The notes below the pieces were generated by a model. It saw nothing but the letters and a program-made list of their open reading frames with translations, was not told the origin of the DNA and did not search any database. A stretch of DNA of 64,000 bases, taken from Candidula unifasciata. Lineage: Eukaryota > Mollusca > Gastropoda > Stylommatophora > Geomitridae. The stretch lies in the NCBI GenBank assembly GCA_905116865.2, contig CAJHNH020000487.1:142501-206500 (forward strand), in the 5' to 3' direction. Numbering within the stretch: position 1 is the first letter of the stretch; every line of letters begins with the position of its first letter. Both the position numbers and the translations under genes were made by a program. This document shows, in pieces, positions 34,921-47,277 of this stretch.

Positions 34921-36530
34921 ATTAGATGCTTCTGTTTGTGTAGATTATCTCAGGTAGAGGCTTTTGTCTCTAGATTATCTGAATATCTCAGTTACATGCT
35001 TCTGTCTGTAAATTATCTCAGATGCTTCTGTTTTTAGATTCAATCATAATTACATACTTCTGTCTGTAGATTATCTCACTTACATGCCTTCTGTCTGTGT
35101 AGATTATCTCACTTACATGCCTTCTGTCTGTGCAGATTATCTCACTTACATGATTCTGTCTGTGTAGATTATCTCACTTACATGCCTTCTGTCTGTGTAG
35201 ATTATGTCACTTACCTGCCTTCTGTCTGTGTAGATTATCTCAGTTAGATGCCTTCTGTCTGTGTAGAGTATCTCACTTACATGCCTTCTGTCTGTGTAGA
35301 TTATCTCACTTACATGCCTTCTGTCTGTGTAGATTATCTCACTTACATGCCTTCTGTCTGTGTAGATTATCTCACTTACAGGATTCTGTCTGTGTAGATT
35401 ATGTCACTTACATGCCTTCTGTCTGTGTAGATTATCTCAGTTAGATGCCTTCTGTCTGTACATTATCTCAGGTAGATGCTTCTGTGTCTAGATTATCTCA
35501 CTTACATGCCTTCTGTCTGTGTAGATTATGTCACTTACATGCCTTCTGTCTGTGTAGATTATCTCACTTACATGCCTTCTGTCTGTGTAGATTATCTCAC
35601 TTACACACCTTATGTCTGTGTAGATTATGTCACTTACACGCCTTCTGTCTGTGTAGATTATCTCACTTACATGCCTTCTGTCTGTGTAGATTATGTCACT
35701 TACATGCCTTCTGTCTGTGTAGATTATCTCACTTACATGCCTTCTGTCTGTGTAGATTATGTCACTTACATGCCTTATGTCTGTGTAGATTATGTCACTT
35801 ACACGCCTTCTGTCTGTGTAGATTATCTCACTTACATGCCTTCTGTCTGTGTAGATTATATCACTTACACGCCTTCTGTCTGTGTAGATTATGTCACTTA
35901 CATGCCTTCTGTCTGTGTAGATTATCTCACTTACATGCCTTCTGTCTGTGTAGATTATGTCACTTACATGCCTTCTGTCTGTGTAGATTATCTCACTTAC
36001 ATGCCTTCTGTCTGTGTAGATTATCTCACTTACATGCCTTCTGTCTGTGTAGATTATCTCACTTACATGCCTTCTGTCTGTGTAGATTATCTCACTTACA
36101 TGCCTTTAGTCTGTGTAGATTATCTCACTTACATGCCTTTAGTCTGTGTAGATTATCTCAATTAATTGCTTCTGTCTGTGTCTATATTAGATCATATTTA
36201 GATGCTTCTATCTGTGTTGATTATCTCAATTAATTGCTTCATTCTGTGTCTATATTAGATCATATTTAGATGCTTCTGTCTGTGTTGATTATCTCAATTA
36301 ATTGCTTCATTCTGTGTCTATATTAGATCATATTTAGATGCTTCTGTCTGTGTTGATTATCTCAGTTACATGCTTATGTCTGTGTAGATTATTTCAGTTA
36401 GATGCTTGTGTCTAGATTAGATTTTAATTAGATGCATCTCTGTTTTTGCATAGATTAGGTAATACTTAGATGCTTTTTTCTATGTAGAGTAGATCATAGT
36501 TAGGTACTTCTTTCGATGAAATGATAAGAT
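34921..36530 (+). repeat. 33-bp minisatellite with degenerate edges
   Basis: Core at about 35046-36158: roughly 33 copies of a 33-bp unit containing CTTACATGCCTTCTGTCTGT, each with ATTATCTCAC or ATTATGTCAC. The unit is stop-free in two frames, giving spurious frames of 229 and 262 codons with an 11-residue period. Both edges grade into diverged units (34921-35045 and 36159-36530). Confidence 0.95.
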
Positions 36531-36559
36531 CATGATAAGGTGACCTTTTTTTCTTTGTA

Positions 36560-39500
36560 ATTGATTAGATAGTACATGATAATTAGAAATGGTTGCACTA
36601 AGTGGTGTCCATTTGCTTTTGCTATGAACTCCCATTCACTTTGTCCACCTCTCAACACAGAGCCATCTGTAAAGATAATCACCAGCACCAGCTGGCCAGT
36701 CCCTGTACTCATGACTTAAAGTGATTAGAACCCTACCCAAGTCTGATCCTGCAGCACCAGCTGGCCAGTCCCTGTACTCATGACTTAAAGTGATTAGAAC
36801 CCTACCCAAGTCTGATCCTGCAGCACCAGCTGGCCAGTCCCTATACTCATGACTTAAAGTGATTAGAACCCTACACAAGTCTGATCCTGCAGCACCAGCT
36901 GGCCAGTCCCTATACTCATGACTTAAAGTGATTAGAACCCTACCCAAGTCTGATCCTGCAGCACCAGCTGGCCAGTCCCTATACTCATGACTTAAAGTGA
37001 TTAGAACCCTACCCAAGTCTGATCCTGCAGCACCAGCTGGCCAGTCCCTGTACTCATGACATAAAGTGATTAGAACCCTACCCAAGTCTGATTCTTGTTC
37101 AGACACTTGGACCCACTCATTTTCTCACTCAAATTTATCAAGCCTGCACACATTTCTAATTGTGTCTTTAGCTTTCGCTATCAAAGACGTACTTCTGTTC
37201 AGTCTGTGACCCTTACCTTTACCCAAGGCTTCATGCAGGAGGTGCTTATTGTTTGCAGCTACTCTGAGATATGACTTTGCTTTCAGAACTTTGAGCCTGT
37301 CTGCAATAGTAGGCATGGCAGGTAAATATTGCATACATATTATCAGGGTATCTCTTGTACATCCCAGAATTACCTGCATTCTGTTTGAATTTAAGTTTCA
37401 TCAGCTGACTCTTTGCCATGGTAAGCAATCCAAGTCCATAATCTGTCACAACAGGATCACATGCTGGAACATTGTGAACAACATTCTTTGTTCCATGTCC
37501 ATTGCTGCCATAATCTTGAGAGCATTGAGTCCTTTCACTGCAACTGCATCTACATGATCCCTGAAGGACAGGCTTCTATAGTACTTGGGTTGTCTGTTGC
37601 CTATCACTCCCATGGGGGGTATGCAAGAACATCATCTGCAAATGTCAGTATCTCTCCAACACCTTGTGCTCCAAGTTCTGCAATCTTGCTTGTATATATA
37701 TTGAAGCACTGGTGAAATTGCAGAACACTGGGGTAGTCCCAGGGCGATACTGCATGGTTCTTAGTTCAATGTACCCAGGCAAAGGGCAGCAATATGTGAA
37801 TGCAGGATAGCTGCTGGCCAGTTCACCAGCCAGGGATAAACTCCCTTCTCCATAAGTGCAGATTTCAAAATATCATATCTGACTCTGTTGCAGGCATCCT
37901 CAAGATCAAATGCTGCCACTACCAACTTTTGTTTGTTCTGGAACACCTCATAAACATTAAAAGCAAAAGTGGTGCAATTTGACCAGGTATTTTTTGTTGG
38001 CCAATAACTACCCAAATCTTCCTGCAGTAGCTCTTCCCTTTCTAAAAATATTTGTAGTTTAACAGCAATAATCTTCTCTAGCCCCTTGCCAAAAGTATTT
38101 TGTTGGGTGATAATCCTAAAACTGCTGAGTCTGGATTGATCTTTGTCTGGTTTTGGAAGTGGGATTAGGTAGCTGTGTACCAAGTCCTGAGGTACTGTTG
38201 CTCTGGTTGAAATGAAAAGCCATCTCTCTGAAGTCTTCATCAATCATGCTCTTCATGTGGGCATACCTGTCTCCATCTGGCCTCGGCACAGTGTCTTTTG
38301 GTTTTTGCAATATATTTAAATAATGCATACACAAACAATACATTGCACAATTTTGCAATATATATTTTATATCCTTTACACTAATGATATCCTGAAAATA
38401 ATTATCATTATCTAATAATATGTATTAGAAAGATTATCTTTCACTGAATTTCTAAGTTCCCTATCATTATGATCAGTTTGGACTATAAGTCTCTAAAAAA
38501 CTTCTTTGCCTTTGTCTGTTGTCATTTGCTTACTATTATCAATATGTGAATTACCTGTTGGGATAGGCCCATCCTTCCTTTGCATCTGTCTGTGACGTTT
38601 CCAGAACTTGCTGCACACCACTTGAACTCTTCTACTTTTTAATTTTCCAACTCTTTCTAGCTTCTCTACATCCTCTTGTAATCTGTGAGGTGTGTTTCCT
38701 ACTTTCTGTAATGGTTTCACTGTCTGTAATTGTTTCACTGTCTGTAATTGTTTCACTGTCTTTAATTGTTTAACTGCTGCTCACTTTGCTCTCCATGCCT
38801 GTTCTACTTCTTGGGTCCACCATGGAGGCTGCACACAAGCAGAGATGGTGGTTCTGCTATATACTTTCTGCTGAAGGCGTCCAAGAAATGTACTGTAGCT
38901 CTCATACTTAAAAGTCTTGCATGTTCTCAAAGCTCTAAATCTGCTAGCTTTAGAAATCAAGTCTGAGGATGGCATATGGTCACTCCCATGATCACCTAGG
39001 ACACTCCATTTTGTGTCCACCACTGCTGACTGGATAACAGATGCCAAATCAATAGTCGTGCCTGCATTACTAAGTCTTGTAGCCATTATAGTTGGCCTAC
39101 CCTAATTTAGACACCATGTCTGCTTCTATCATAGCCTGTACTCAAGCACTTTCTTGTTAGTTTTCCCCAGTTGTGTCCCACGCTCTGTTCCATGCATTTT
39201 AATCCCCACAAATGAGAAGCCTATAACCTTGGATTTCCTTAAACTGTTTGAGCCAGTCCCAATGTTCCTTTGTGACAAGAGAGTCAACAGCAGCGTAAAT
39301 GTTTACTAAATTCCAGGTTGCACCCTCATTATCTATCTGTGTATCCTAGCCCAGGTCAAGAACTACATGCTTCACCCCATTCTTCACCAGCAGACATTGC
39401 CCTTGCCTTCCCTGTCCTATAGGATTTATATAACCAATGCATCCAGGACATTACATATTGCAAACCCTGGTATATTAAGAATTGTGAAATGTTGTCACTA

Positions 39501-39600
39501 ACCTTCAAGTCACACAGAAAAATGGTGCTATCCCCACAATGGAGTTTAGCTGCTGTGTATCCACTGCCATCTTTAGGAATATTCTGTAGTTAGCCACAGT
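36560..39600 (-). pseudogene. I-group-like LINE, endonuclease to RNase H, decayed
   Basis: Minus strand. Endonuclease end IDLASVIQSAV and KWSVLGDHGSDHMP at about 39045-38975. Linker WWTQEVEQAWRAK near 38820-38781, followed by an 18-bp repeat (KQLQTV). RT blocks LIPLPKPDKDQSR and FDLEDACNRVRYD at 38180-37865. Palm motif ILTFADDVLAYP at about 37655-37620. Thumb block VILGCTRDT, LPAMPTIADRLKV at 37370-37290. RNase H start VIIFTDGSVLRGGQSEWEF near 36682-36625. Many frame changes. The same family occurs at 56672-58195. Confidence 0.82.
36685..37098 (-). repeat. 69-bp minisatellite inside the LINE coding region, 6 copies
   Basis: Six near-identical 69-bp units encoding GSDLGRVLITLSHEYRDWPA plus GAA on the minus strand. 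They lie exactly before the RNase H start. The expansion is a multiple of three and kept the frame open over 156 codons. Confidence 0.95.
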
Positions 39601-40720
39601 CTCTTCCTCATTGGAACTCTAATACCCCTTTCCAATAGCCATTTGTCATCTACTATATAGACTCTTCTTTTGATTTCGTATAAAGTATTTTTCAGTGTAT
39701 CTGATATTTCTGCAGTCCATCTTCTGTGTGGTCGACTTCTGGATAAAAACCAGGATAAGAAAGGTACTTATCAGAGAGCTGCTGTTTGCAGATGATACCG
39801 CAATAATGACCCACTCAGAGGAGGAGCTGCAGTGTTTACCACCTGCCTTTGCTGATGTATGCTGTGAATTTGGACTAACAGTCAGCAAAAAGAAGACAAA
39901 GGTTATGGTGCAAGATGTTAATGACAAACCTGCAGTCTACATTGATGGTGAAGAGCTTGAGACAGTAGACCATTTTACCTATCTGGGTTCCACAGTGAAT
40001 AGTAAACTATCGCTGGACCAAGAAATAAACATCAGGATAGGTAAGGCAGCAACAACAATAAGCAGATTGACAAAGAGAGTTTGGGAGAACAGAAAGCTCA
40101 CAATTAAAACAAAAACCCTTGTCTATTAGGCTTGTGTTCTCAGCACTCTGCTTTATGGCAGTGAAACTTGATCAACCTATTGCACTAGGAGAGACGGCTT
40201 AATAGCTTTCACATGCGATGCCTAAGAAGAATACTTGGCATTAAGTGGCAGGACAAAATCACAAACACGGAAGTACTGGAAAGAGCAGGTACTACAACAG
40301 TCTTTTCCATGCTCAGTCTACGAAGGCTCAGGTGACTGGGTTACACCTGGAGAATGAAGGATGGCAGAGCCCCTAAGGACATCCTCTATGGTGAATTAAA
40401 AGATGTCGAGGCCGCCCTCTACTACGTTATAAAGATGTGTGCAAGTGGGACATGAATAATACAGGTATTGATGCCGACTCATGTGAACAAAATGCCATGG
40501 CCTGTGTTGTGCGGAAAGGGCATATCAGGAAAGGAATGAGACTGAAGGAAGAAATGACTGCAGAAAGGATGAGAGCTGAGCGTCTGAAAAGAAACGGATT
40601 AAACACAAATATTGTTAACAATGGTCCTGAAATCCCATGCTTTCTTTGTGGAAGACTTTTCTTGACACGGGCGGGTCTTGCTAGTCACACTCGCCATCGC
40701 CATGGGCTGTGAGTCTCATG

Positions 40721-41220
<500 letters not shown>

Positions 41221-41305
<85 letters not shown>

Positions 41306-41728
41306 CAGTCAATTTTCTACAAATAACATACATAGTCTATTTTCTAAATATAACACATATAGTTTATTTTCTATATATAACACACATAGTTTTTTCTATG
41401 TACATTAAACACAGTCTATTTTTTATATATAATACGCGTAGTCTATTTTCTATATATATATAACACACATAGTCTATTTTCTATATTTAACACACATAGT
41501 CTCTTTTTTCTATATATATAAAACACACACAGTCTATTTTCTATATATATATTACACACATAGTCTATTTTCTATTTATAACACACAGTCTGTCATCTAT
41601 ATATAATACACATAGTCTATTTTCAATATATATAACACACATAGTCTATTTTCTGTATATAACACACGTAGTCTGTTATCTGTATATAATACACATAGTC
41701 TATTTTCTATATATAACCCATCATCATC
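41221..41728. repeat. (TA)n tract and ~27-bp AT-rich satellite
   Basis: 80 bp of TA, then degenerate tandem units around ACACATAGTCTATTTTCTAT. The array resumes at 42095-42240 and 42700-42870 after two LINE inserts. Confidence 0.9.
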
Positions 41729-41729
41729 A

Positions 41730-42094
41730 TCATCAAGTGTTTTTCCGACTGGCTTTGGTGATCATGCGCGATTCACAGCTGCATGTATCAGGTTGTGTAC
41801 TGACACTTTTCCATGCCATGACAAAATACTGCCAAGAATCTTCTCACTCTGTCTTCCTCTGTCTCTTTTTACACAGATCTTTCCAGTGGTCACAAAATGT
41901 TCCATTTTCTTTCTTTTCATAACGTGACCAAGAAATAATGACTGTCTTCTTCTGATGTTTGTGATAAGTTGCCTTCGAGCGCTGGCCTCTTTCAAAACAT
42001 CTAGGTTGCTCTTCTTAGCTGTCCAAGGAATTCTAAGAATTCTTCTGTAAAACCACATCTCTAAGGCCTCAAGATATTGTTCAGTGTGTTAATT
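41730..42094 (-). mobile_element. LINE 3' fragment inside satellite
   Basis: Minus-strand frame reads WFYRRILRIPWTAKKSNLDV, then RRRQSLFLGHVMKRKKMEHF and a GRQSEKILGSI block, the usual C-terminal part of a LINE RT. A (GAT)n tail is seen as CATCATCATCATCATC at 41719-41735. It is set into the 27-bp satellite. Confidence 0.8.
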
Positions 42095-42234
42095 AAATTT
42101 ATATAATACACAGTCTATTTTCTATACATGTAACACACATGGCCTATTTTGTGTATATAACACAAATAATCGATTTTCTATATATAGCAAACAGTCTCTA
42201 TATATAAAACACACATAATCCATTTTCTGTATGT
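42095..42234. repeat. AT-rich satellite, middle block
   Basis: Same ACACATAGTCTATTTTCTAT-type units as 41300-41720, between the two LINE inserts. Confidence 0.85.
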
Positions 42235-42708
42235 AACACACATAATCTACCAGTCGTGTTATATGGCTCAGAAACTTGGAGCACATCTAAAAGAGATGAA
42301 GCCTTATTACAGGTTTTTGGAAACAGAGTTTTACGACGAATCTTTGGACCCATCAGAGATGCAAACAGCAGTGAATGGAGAGTGAGAAGCAACAATGAAA
42401 TTCATAATCTCTTTAAATCACCACTGGCATCATGAGAGCTAATAGACCTTAATCGTTGGGACATATTGAAAAATTGTCATATGACAGATAAGTAAAAATT
42501 GTATACACCAGGGAGATGAATGGTCGTAGACCATGAGGCAGACCAAGAAGAAGATGGAGAGATAATATCCCGACAGACCTACAAATACTTGATGTCACCA
42601 ACTGGAGAGAGAGGGCCAACCAGAGAGATGAATATAGGCGGGTGATATCTGCAGCAATGATCCTCAAGGGCTGGGAATGCTGAAAAAGAAGAAGAACACA
42701 CATAATCT
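42235..42708 (+). mobile_element. 5'-truncated LINE with 14-bp duplication inside satellite
   Basis: AACACACATAATCT stands at 42235-42248 and 42695-42708. Between them the frame reads LPVVLYGSETWSTSKRDEAL, RIFGPIRDANSSEWRVRSN and, after frame changes, a GRPRRRWRDNI-type end, finishing in AAAAAGAAGAAG. The host satellite contains similar words, so the duplication is slightly less certain than elsewhere, but the GAA tail abuts it. Confidence 0.82.
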
Positions 42709-42870
42709 GTTTTCTATGCATAGTTTGACTTGCACCGATGTTTCTTTTGTTTTCTTTTTTTTAAAAATATGTGTAATAAACATAGTCTATTTTCTGCGAA
42801 TAACACCATAATATATTTTCTATGTATTACACATATACTCTGTTTTCCGTGTATAATAGGTAATCTACAT
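42709..42870. repeat. AT-rich satellite, last block
   Basis: Degenerate units (CATAGTCTATTTTCTGC and similar) running to within ~20 bp of the host gene's first exon. A core promoter could not be distinguished here. Confidence 0.7.
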
Positions 42871-42886
42871 TCAACTGCTGTAAGAG

Positions 42887-43109
42887 ATGGCTGGGGAACG
42901 AGGGTTCGACCTGCGCAAACAACGACTGCTGCTGCTGAGTTCGCTGTACGTGGTTCTGGCAGCCATTGTCTACGTGTATGTATGTGATCTTGTGTTGCTG
43001 CTAGGGCTGATACTGGCTGTCTGGTTCGCATATGACCTTGTTCAAGACTACACCAAGCAGCTGGTTGACCCAGTGGGCAAGTATGTTCTCATCACTGGAT
43101 GTGATTCGG
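42887..43109 (+). CDS. Short-chain dehydrogenase/reductase, exon 1
   Basis: Start of the only recognisable host gene. ATG at 42887, then a short basic segment and two hydrophobic stretches (residues ~14-32 and ~35-47), so the protein is probably anchored in a membrane such as the ER. The exon ends in YVLITGCDSG, the first half of the nucleotide-binding TGxxxGxG motif, and stops after the first base of a Gly codon. The donor is GG|GTAACA at 43110. Exon 2 completes the motif as TGCDSGFG. By family knowledge such enzymes oxidise or reduce retinoids, steroids or hydroxybutyrate with NAD(P). The resemblance is to RDH, HSD17B2 and BDH1-type members; a substrate cannot be named. Confidence 0.88.
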
Positions 43110-44330
43110 GTAACAGCACTCTTAATCTTTCCTTTTTCTTTTACATTTTCTTAAAAGTGAAGATTGCATGAAGATGATACACATAAACACATGTGCATGT
43201 ACAAATTGTGTAACATATGTACATATACAAAATGTGTAACATATGTGCTTATACAACATGTGTACTTATACAACATGTCTAAACAAATGTACACATACAA
43301 CATGTTATAAAAATGTAAAATAAAATCCCCACCTGCACAGTCCGTGGTGACAGCACTAGCCATACGGTTATAAATCCTCAGGCTCAAAGACCCCTCTGCC
43401 TAAACTGAAAAAAAAAAAAAGGTAAAATAAATGTAGTAATTGGCAGTTTTATGCATATGTACACATACAATGTGTTAAACATATGTACACATATAACATG
43501 TACACATATAACATGTACAAAAATATATGCACATGCAACATGGTAAACATATGTACACATACAACATGTGTAAACAAATGTTCTGTCCTATCTCATGTAC
43601 ATATCACACATTACCTTCAGTTGATAGAGTTTATTACCTCATGTAGATAGAACTCATTACCTCGTCTAGATATAACTCTTTACCTTAAGTGGATAGAGTT
43701 CATTACCACATGTAGATAGAACTCATTACCTCGTACAGATATAACTCTTTACCTTCAGTGGATAGAGTTCATTACCACATTAGATAAAACTCATTACCTC
43801 ATGTATCTAGAACTCATTACCTCATGTAGTTAGAGTAAATTACCTGATATATCTAAAACTCCTTACCTTCAAAAGATAGAGCTCATTCAAGTATATGGCT
43901 CATTACCTCATGTAGTTAGAGCTCATTACCTTCAGTAGATAGACCTAGATAGACCACATTACCCTCAGCAGATAGTGCTCATTACCTTCAGTAGATAGAC
44001 CTTAGTACCCTCGGTAGATAGAGCTTATTACCTTTTTTAATATAACTCATTACCTCCCATAGATAGAGCTCGTTACCTCAGATAGATAGAAATCACCTTC
44101 AATAGGTAAAGCTCATTGTGTTATGTAGACAGAACTCATTACCTTTAGTAAATAGAACTCATTACCTCATATAGATAGAACTCATTACCTCTTGTGAAAG
44201 AGTTCACTACCTTCAGTAAATAGAACTCATTACCTTATGTAGATAGAACTCATTACCTTCAGTTGATAGAGACATTACCTCATGAAGATGGAACTGATTA
44301 CTTAATGTAGAATCTGTCTAGAGGAAGTCA
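43110..44330. repeat. Intron 1 minisatellites
   Basis: Two arrays. At 43170-43330 and 43440-43580 are ~27-bp units around ACATATGTACACATACAACA. At 43590-44330 are ~24-bp units around GATAGAACTCATTACCTC. Non-coding. Confidence 0.85.
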
Positions 44331-44617
44331 GCCTGACACACCTGCATGCTGACCAGACCTATGATCTACCGTGATGGTACATGGCTCATTGTACCACATT
44401 ACTTTACATTACATTATACAAGGCCCTAACACCCACCACTCCTCTGAAATGGTACTTCCTGACAACAGACGTACATGTTACTTATTCTAGTCTGTAGTCA
44501 AGTATCAACAAATATTTATGGGATGTCACTGCAGTTGTGTCCAGTGTCTATGTAGTCAACAATCAGTTAACTGGGTAGGCATGAGATATCTTATGTAATT
44601 AATCAGTCACGTGAGAA

Positions 44618-45400
44618 TTGTCAAAGACGTGCTTGTCTAGGGTGTTAAGTTAATCTGTGGCTGAGTTGTAGGCCAGTGACAGATAAATCTGCTAAAGAAC
44701 ACACCAACCCGAACACCTGTGGAACACATACACACACAATTTTTAATATCAAAGAGTACGAACTCACACAGTTAGCCTCAGGAGTGGTAGGGCTTATTTT
44801 TTGAAACCAGGCCGCTCTAGACACGCTAGACACGCCTTTACGCGTTTTATTAAATAAGCTCTGAGCGCTGTCTAGAATCGCTGTCTTCCGATGCCAAGGA
44901 TTCTGCGGCACACGTCGAGTGAGGGCTGAAGGTGTGTCGGCAGATGCTATCGCCACAAACAGTGCATGACCCTGTTTCCCATAACAAGATATCACTACTG
45001 AAAAAGGAGTCTAACTGCTCTCATGAATCTATCTGCTCGATGAGATCTAAGTGGAACAATTCCTGTTTACACTGTAATGTACTAACACACACAGTCAAAC
45101 ACTGAACCTTATTAATCACAGCTATAATCTAATACATGCCACACTTCTACCAGTCATTAGAATTTGTCAATGAAGTACTACAATCTGACAGTCTGATCTA
45201 CTGACATCCTTGTCAAACAACTGTCCAGCCTAATCTCCCGGATCCCCTCCCGCGCATCGTTTTGCCCAGCCTGAGGTTCAGCGCTGACTCGCTGTACCTC
45301 ATGAAGTTCGAGTCACTGGTCATAACATGAACCATTCTGTTTCAGCTTGTCTGCACTTGCCCTGAGCTTAGTTATGTGTCACTAACTACAGACCTGTTGA
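44618..45400 (-). repeat. LTR related to family B, in intron 1
   Basis: Minus strand. Blocks GGCGATAGCATCTGCCGACA, GGTTTCAAAAAATAAGCCCT, GTGTTTGACTGTGTGTGTTA and CCCTAGACAAG align in order with 9430-9957. It is diverged, so a separate subfamily. Boundaries are approximate; the 3' end lies near CTTTGACAATTC at 44618-44630. Confidence 0.65.
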
Positions 45401-45839
45401 TTTATCATCATCATCATACTTACTTTACTTTCCCATAACAACCTCTAACATCACCCCTTCTTCTGGCAGATACTTTATTATGACAGTCTATGTTACTTGT
45501 CTCAGTCTGGAGTCAGGTATCTCTACGCGGGTATGGGATGTCCACAAAATCGGAAACAAAGTAAGTCCACTACAACTGAAATCCCATATACCCTTGATAA
45601 CTCACTGAAGTATAGTGCAACACACAGTTCAGTAAATATAAGACTGTGATGAATTTGTCATCAATTCACATAGTCACTATTCTGAGATGTTTCCTTTTGA
45701 GAGTCAGTCACCTGAGAACAACATATCTTTACACCAGGAGAACATATCCCATGAGACTACCAATGGTATTAAGACATGTCACAAGTCTGATTGCAATGAG
45801 CTGTCTTCTGCTTGCAGTGGATCGTTGTCCAGGCGGTGA
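45401..45839. other. Intron 1 unique sequence with a dispersed repeat
   Basis: At 45478-45552 lies the third copy of the segment AGTCTGGAGTCAGGTATCTC / GGGATGTCCACA, also at 2424 and 44458. No gene. Confidence 0.5.
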
Positions 45840-46260
45840 TGTGTCTAGTGAATGCTCTTAGCACACATTCTTACGATGACATAACTGGGACAAGCCGACA
45901 CCGACTTTGAAGTACAAAACAGTTTATTGACATCTCATCACTTACATAAAAGTCCTGTCCTGTCCGTGTCCTAATGTATAGCTTGGACACACTACAGCTA
46001 TCAGACTCCAACATGCTGGTTTCTCACACAATTATTGACCAGTGTTCGCACAGATGGATCTGGTTATCCTCATCGACTTCACACAGAATGGCCTGGCTGG
46101 TCTTGGCTTCAATGGATGTCGTCGTCTGATCTTCCTCTCACAGCAATCAGTCTCACGTTGTCATTCTCTCGATCACTCTCCCGTCCTTTCGCTCCGACAG
46201 TCAACACATAATAACTCATACTAACTGGGGTCTGAGCTTATACCCAGTGTTCATTTCACG
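45840..46260 (-). repeat. Possible LTR in intron 1
   Basis: On the minus strand GGGTATAAGCTCAG, some 280 bp further GTCAATAAACTG with an AATAAA signal, and then ~40 bp of GC-richer sequence recall the U3-R-U5 layout of an LTR. No second copy and no duplication were seen, so this is tentative. Confidence 0.3.
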
Positions 46261-47277
46261 TGGCAACATGTGGTTGTTTTTGTTTTTCATGTGGCAACCT
46301 GTGGTTGTTTTCCTTTACTTCCACGTGATAACTAGTGGTCGTCCCCTATATTAAAACCTCGTTTAATCCGAGTATCTGGCTTCTCTCTGTATTTTTGTTA
46401 GCATGGGGCATTCCCCCCCAACCTTCCCAATCAGGGTGAAAATATCCCCCATTACACTGGTAATCTGGTAATCTTAGTTTCAGCTGCAAAGCAAACGGGT
46501 CACCCCATCGTTGCTCCGCTTCTGTGCCAACGAAAAACACACAGAATGATTATCACAGTCTCTTGTGAAAAGATTGACAGACTGCTGTCTCAGCATATCT
46601 AGCATACAGATGCATTAAAAGCATACAGTAGCCATCTGAAGTGCTAACACAAACAGTCTGACATTAGAAATGCAGTTCATCATTGATGGTAGCAGAAGTC
46701 ACCAACAGATCAGCAGTTGCACACGCGATCAATTTTAATCATATAAGGGTACCACCAATATTGCGACAACAGGCATCGCACCATTTTCTGAATCTACAAT
46801 TCACACCACCATGTTGATCAGTCGAAAAAACATTCCAAATGAAATCTACAGCTCACAGTGTCATGCCATGCATTCATCCCAGAAGCTGGGCAACGAAACT
46901 ATATCCTTTCAGTCTACAAAGGGAGCAATAATGCAACGGCCACCGTCTGGAAGAAGCAGTTTGTTTCTGCTCCAAACAACGCCCATGCCTAATGTCAATT
47001 TTGACCAGAAGTGCAAGTCGCAAGTGGCGTACTATCTGAAACTTTCTAATCATAGAGGTAAAGACTAATATATTTATGTGGGTGGACAATCCTTATGCTC
47101 GAGACCCACTAATCTCAACTCCACTCCCGTGCGAGTTGTAAGCCATTGAATACACAACAATGGTCATCGTAGACATGACCCTTGTATGGTGCTATCTAAG
47201 TCTCCCGACTCATCTACATCCCGTCGTATAATGTGTCTAAATACCCTGTAATCCCTATCGATGACACCTGTCATACC
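46261..47277. other. Intron 1, no gene recognised
   Basis: Unique or old repeated DNA. The last part (about 47080-47165, CCGTGCGAGTT and ACAATGGTC) has a similar counterpart at 49690-49795. Confidence 0.4.

Noticed and set aside
35445..36233. 262-codon repetitive Cys/His/Leu protein
   Set aside because: A 33-bp minisatellite without stops; a second frame is equally open and no start, splice or composition signal supports a gene.
34921..36530. CRISPR-like array of regular repeats
   Set aside because: Units are directly adjacent with no unique spacers, and the window is eukaryotic.
44645..44995. 116-codon minus-strand frame in intron 1
   Set aside because: Lies within an LTR-like sequence matching 9430-9957; no protein motif.
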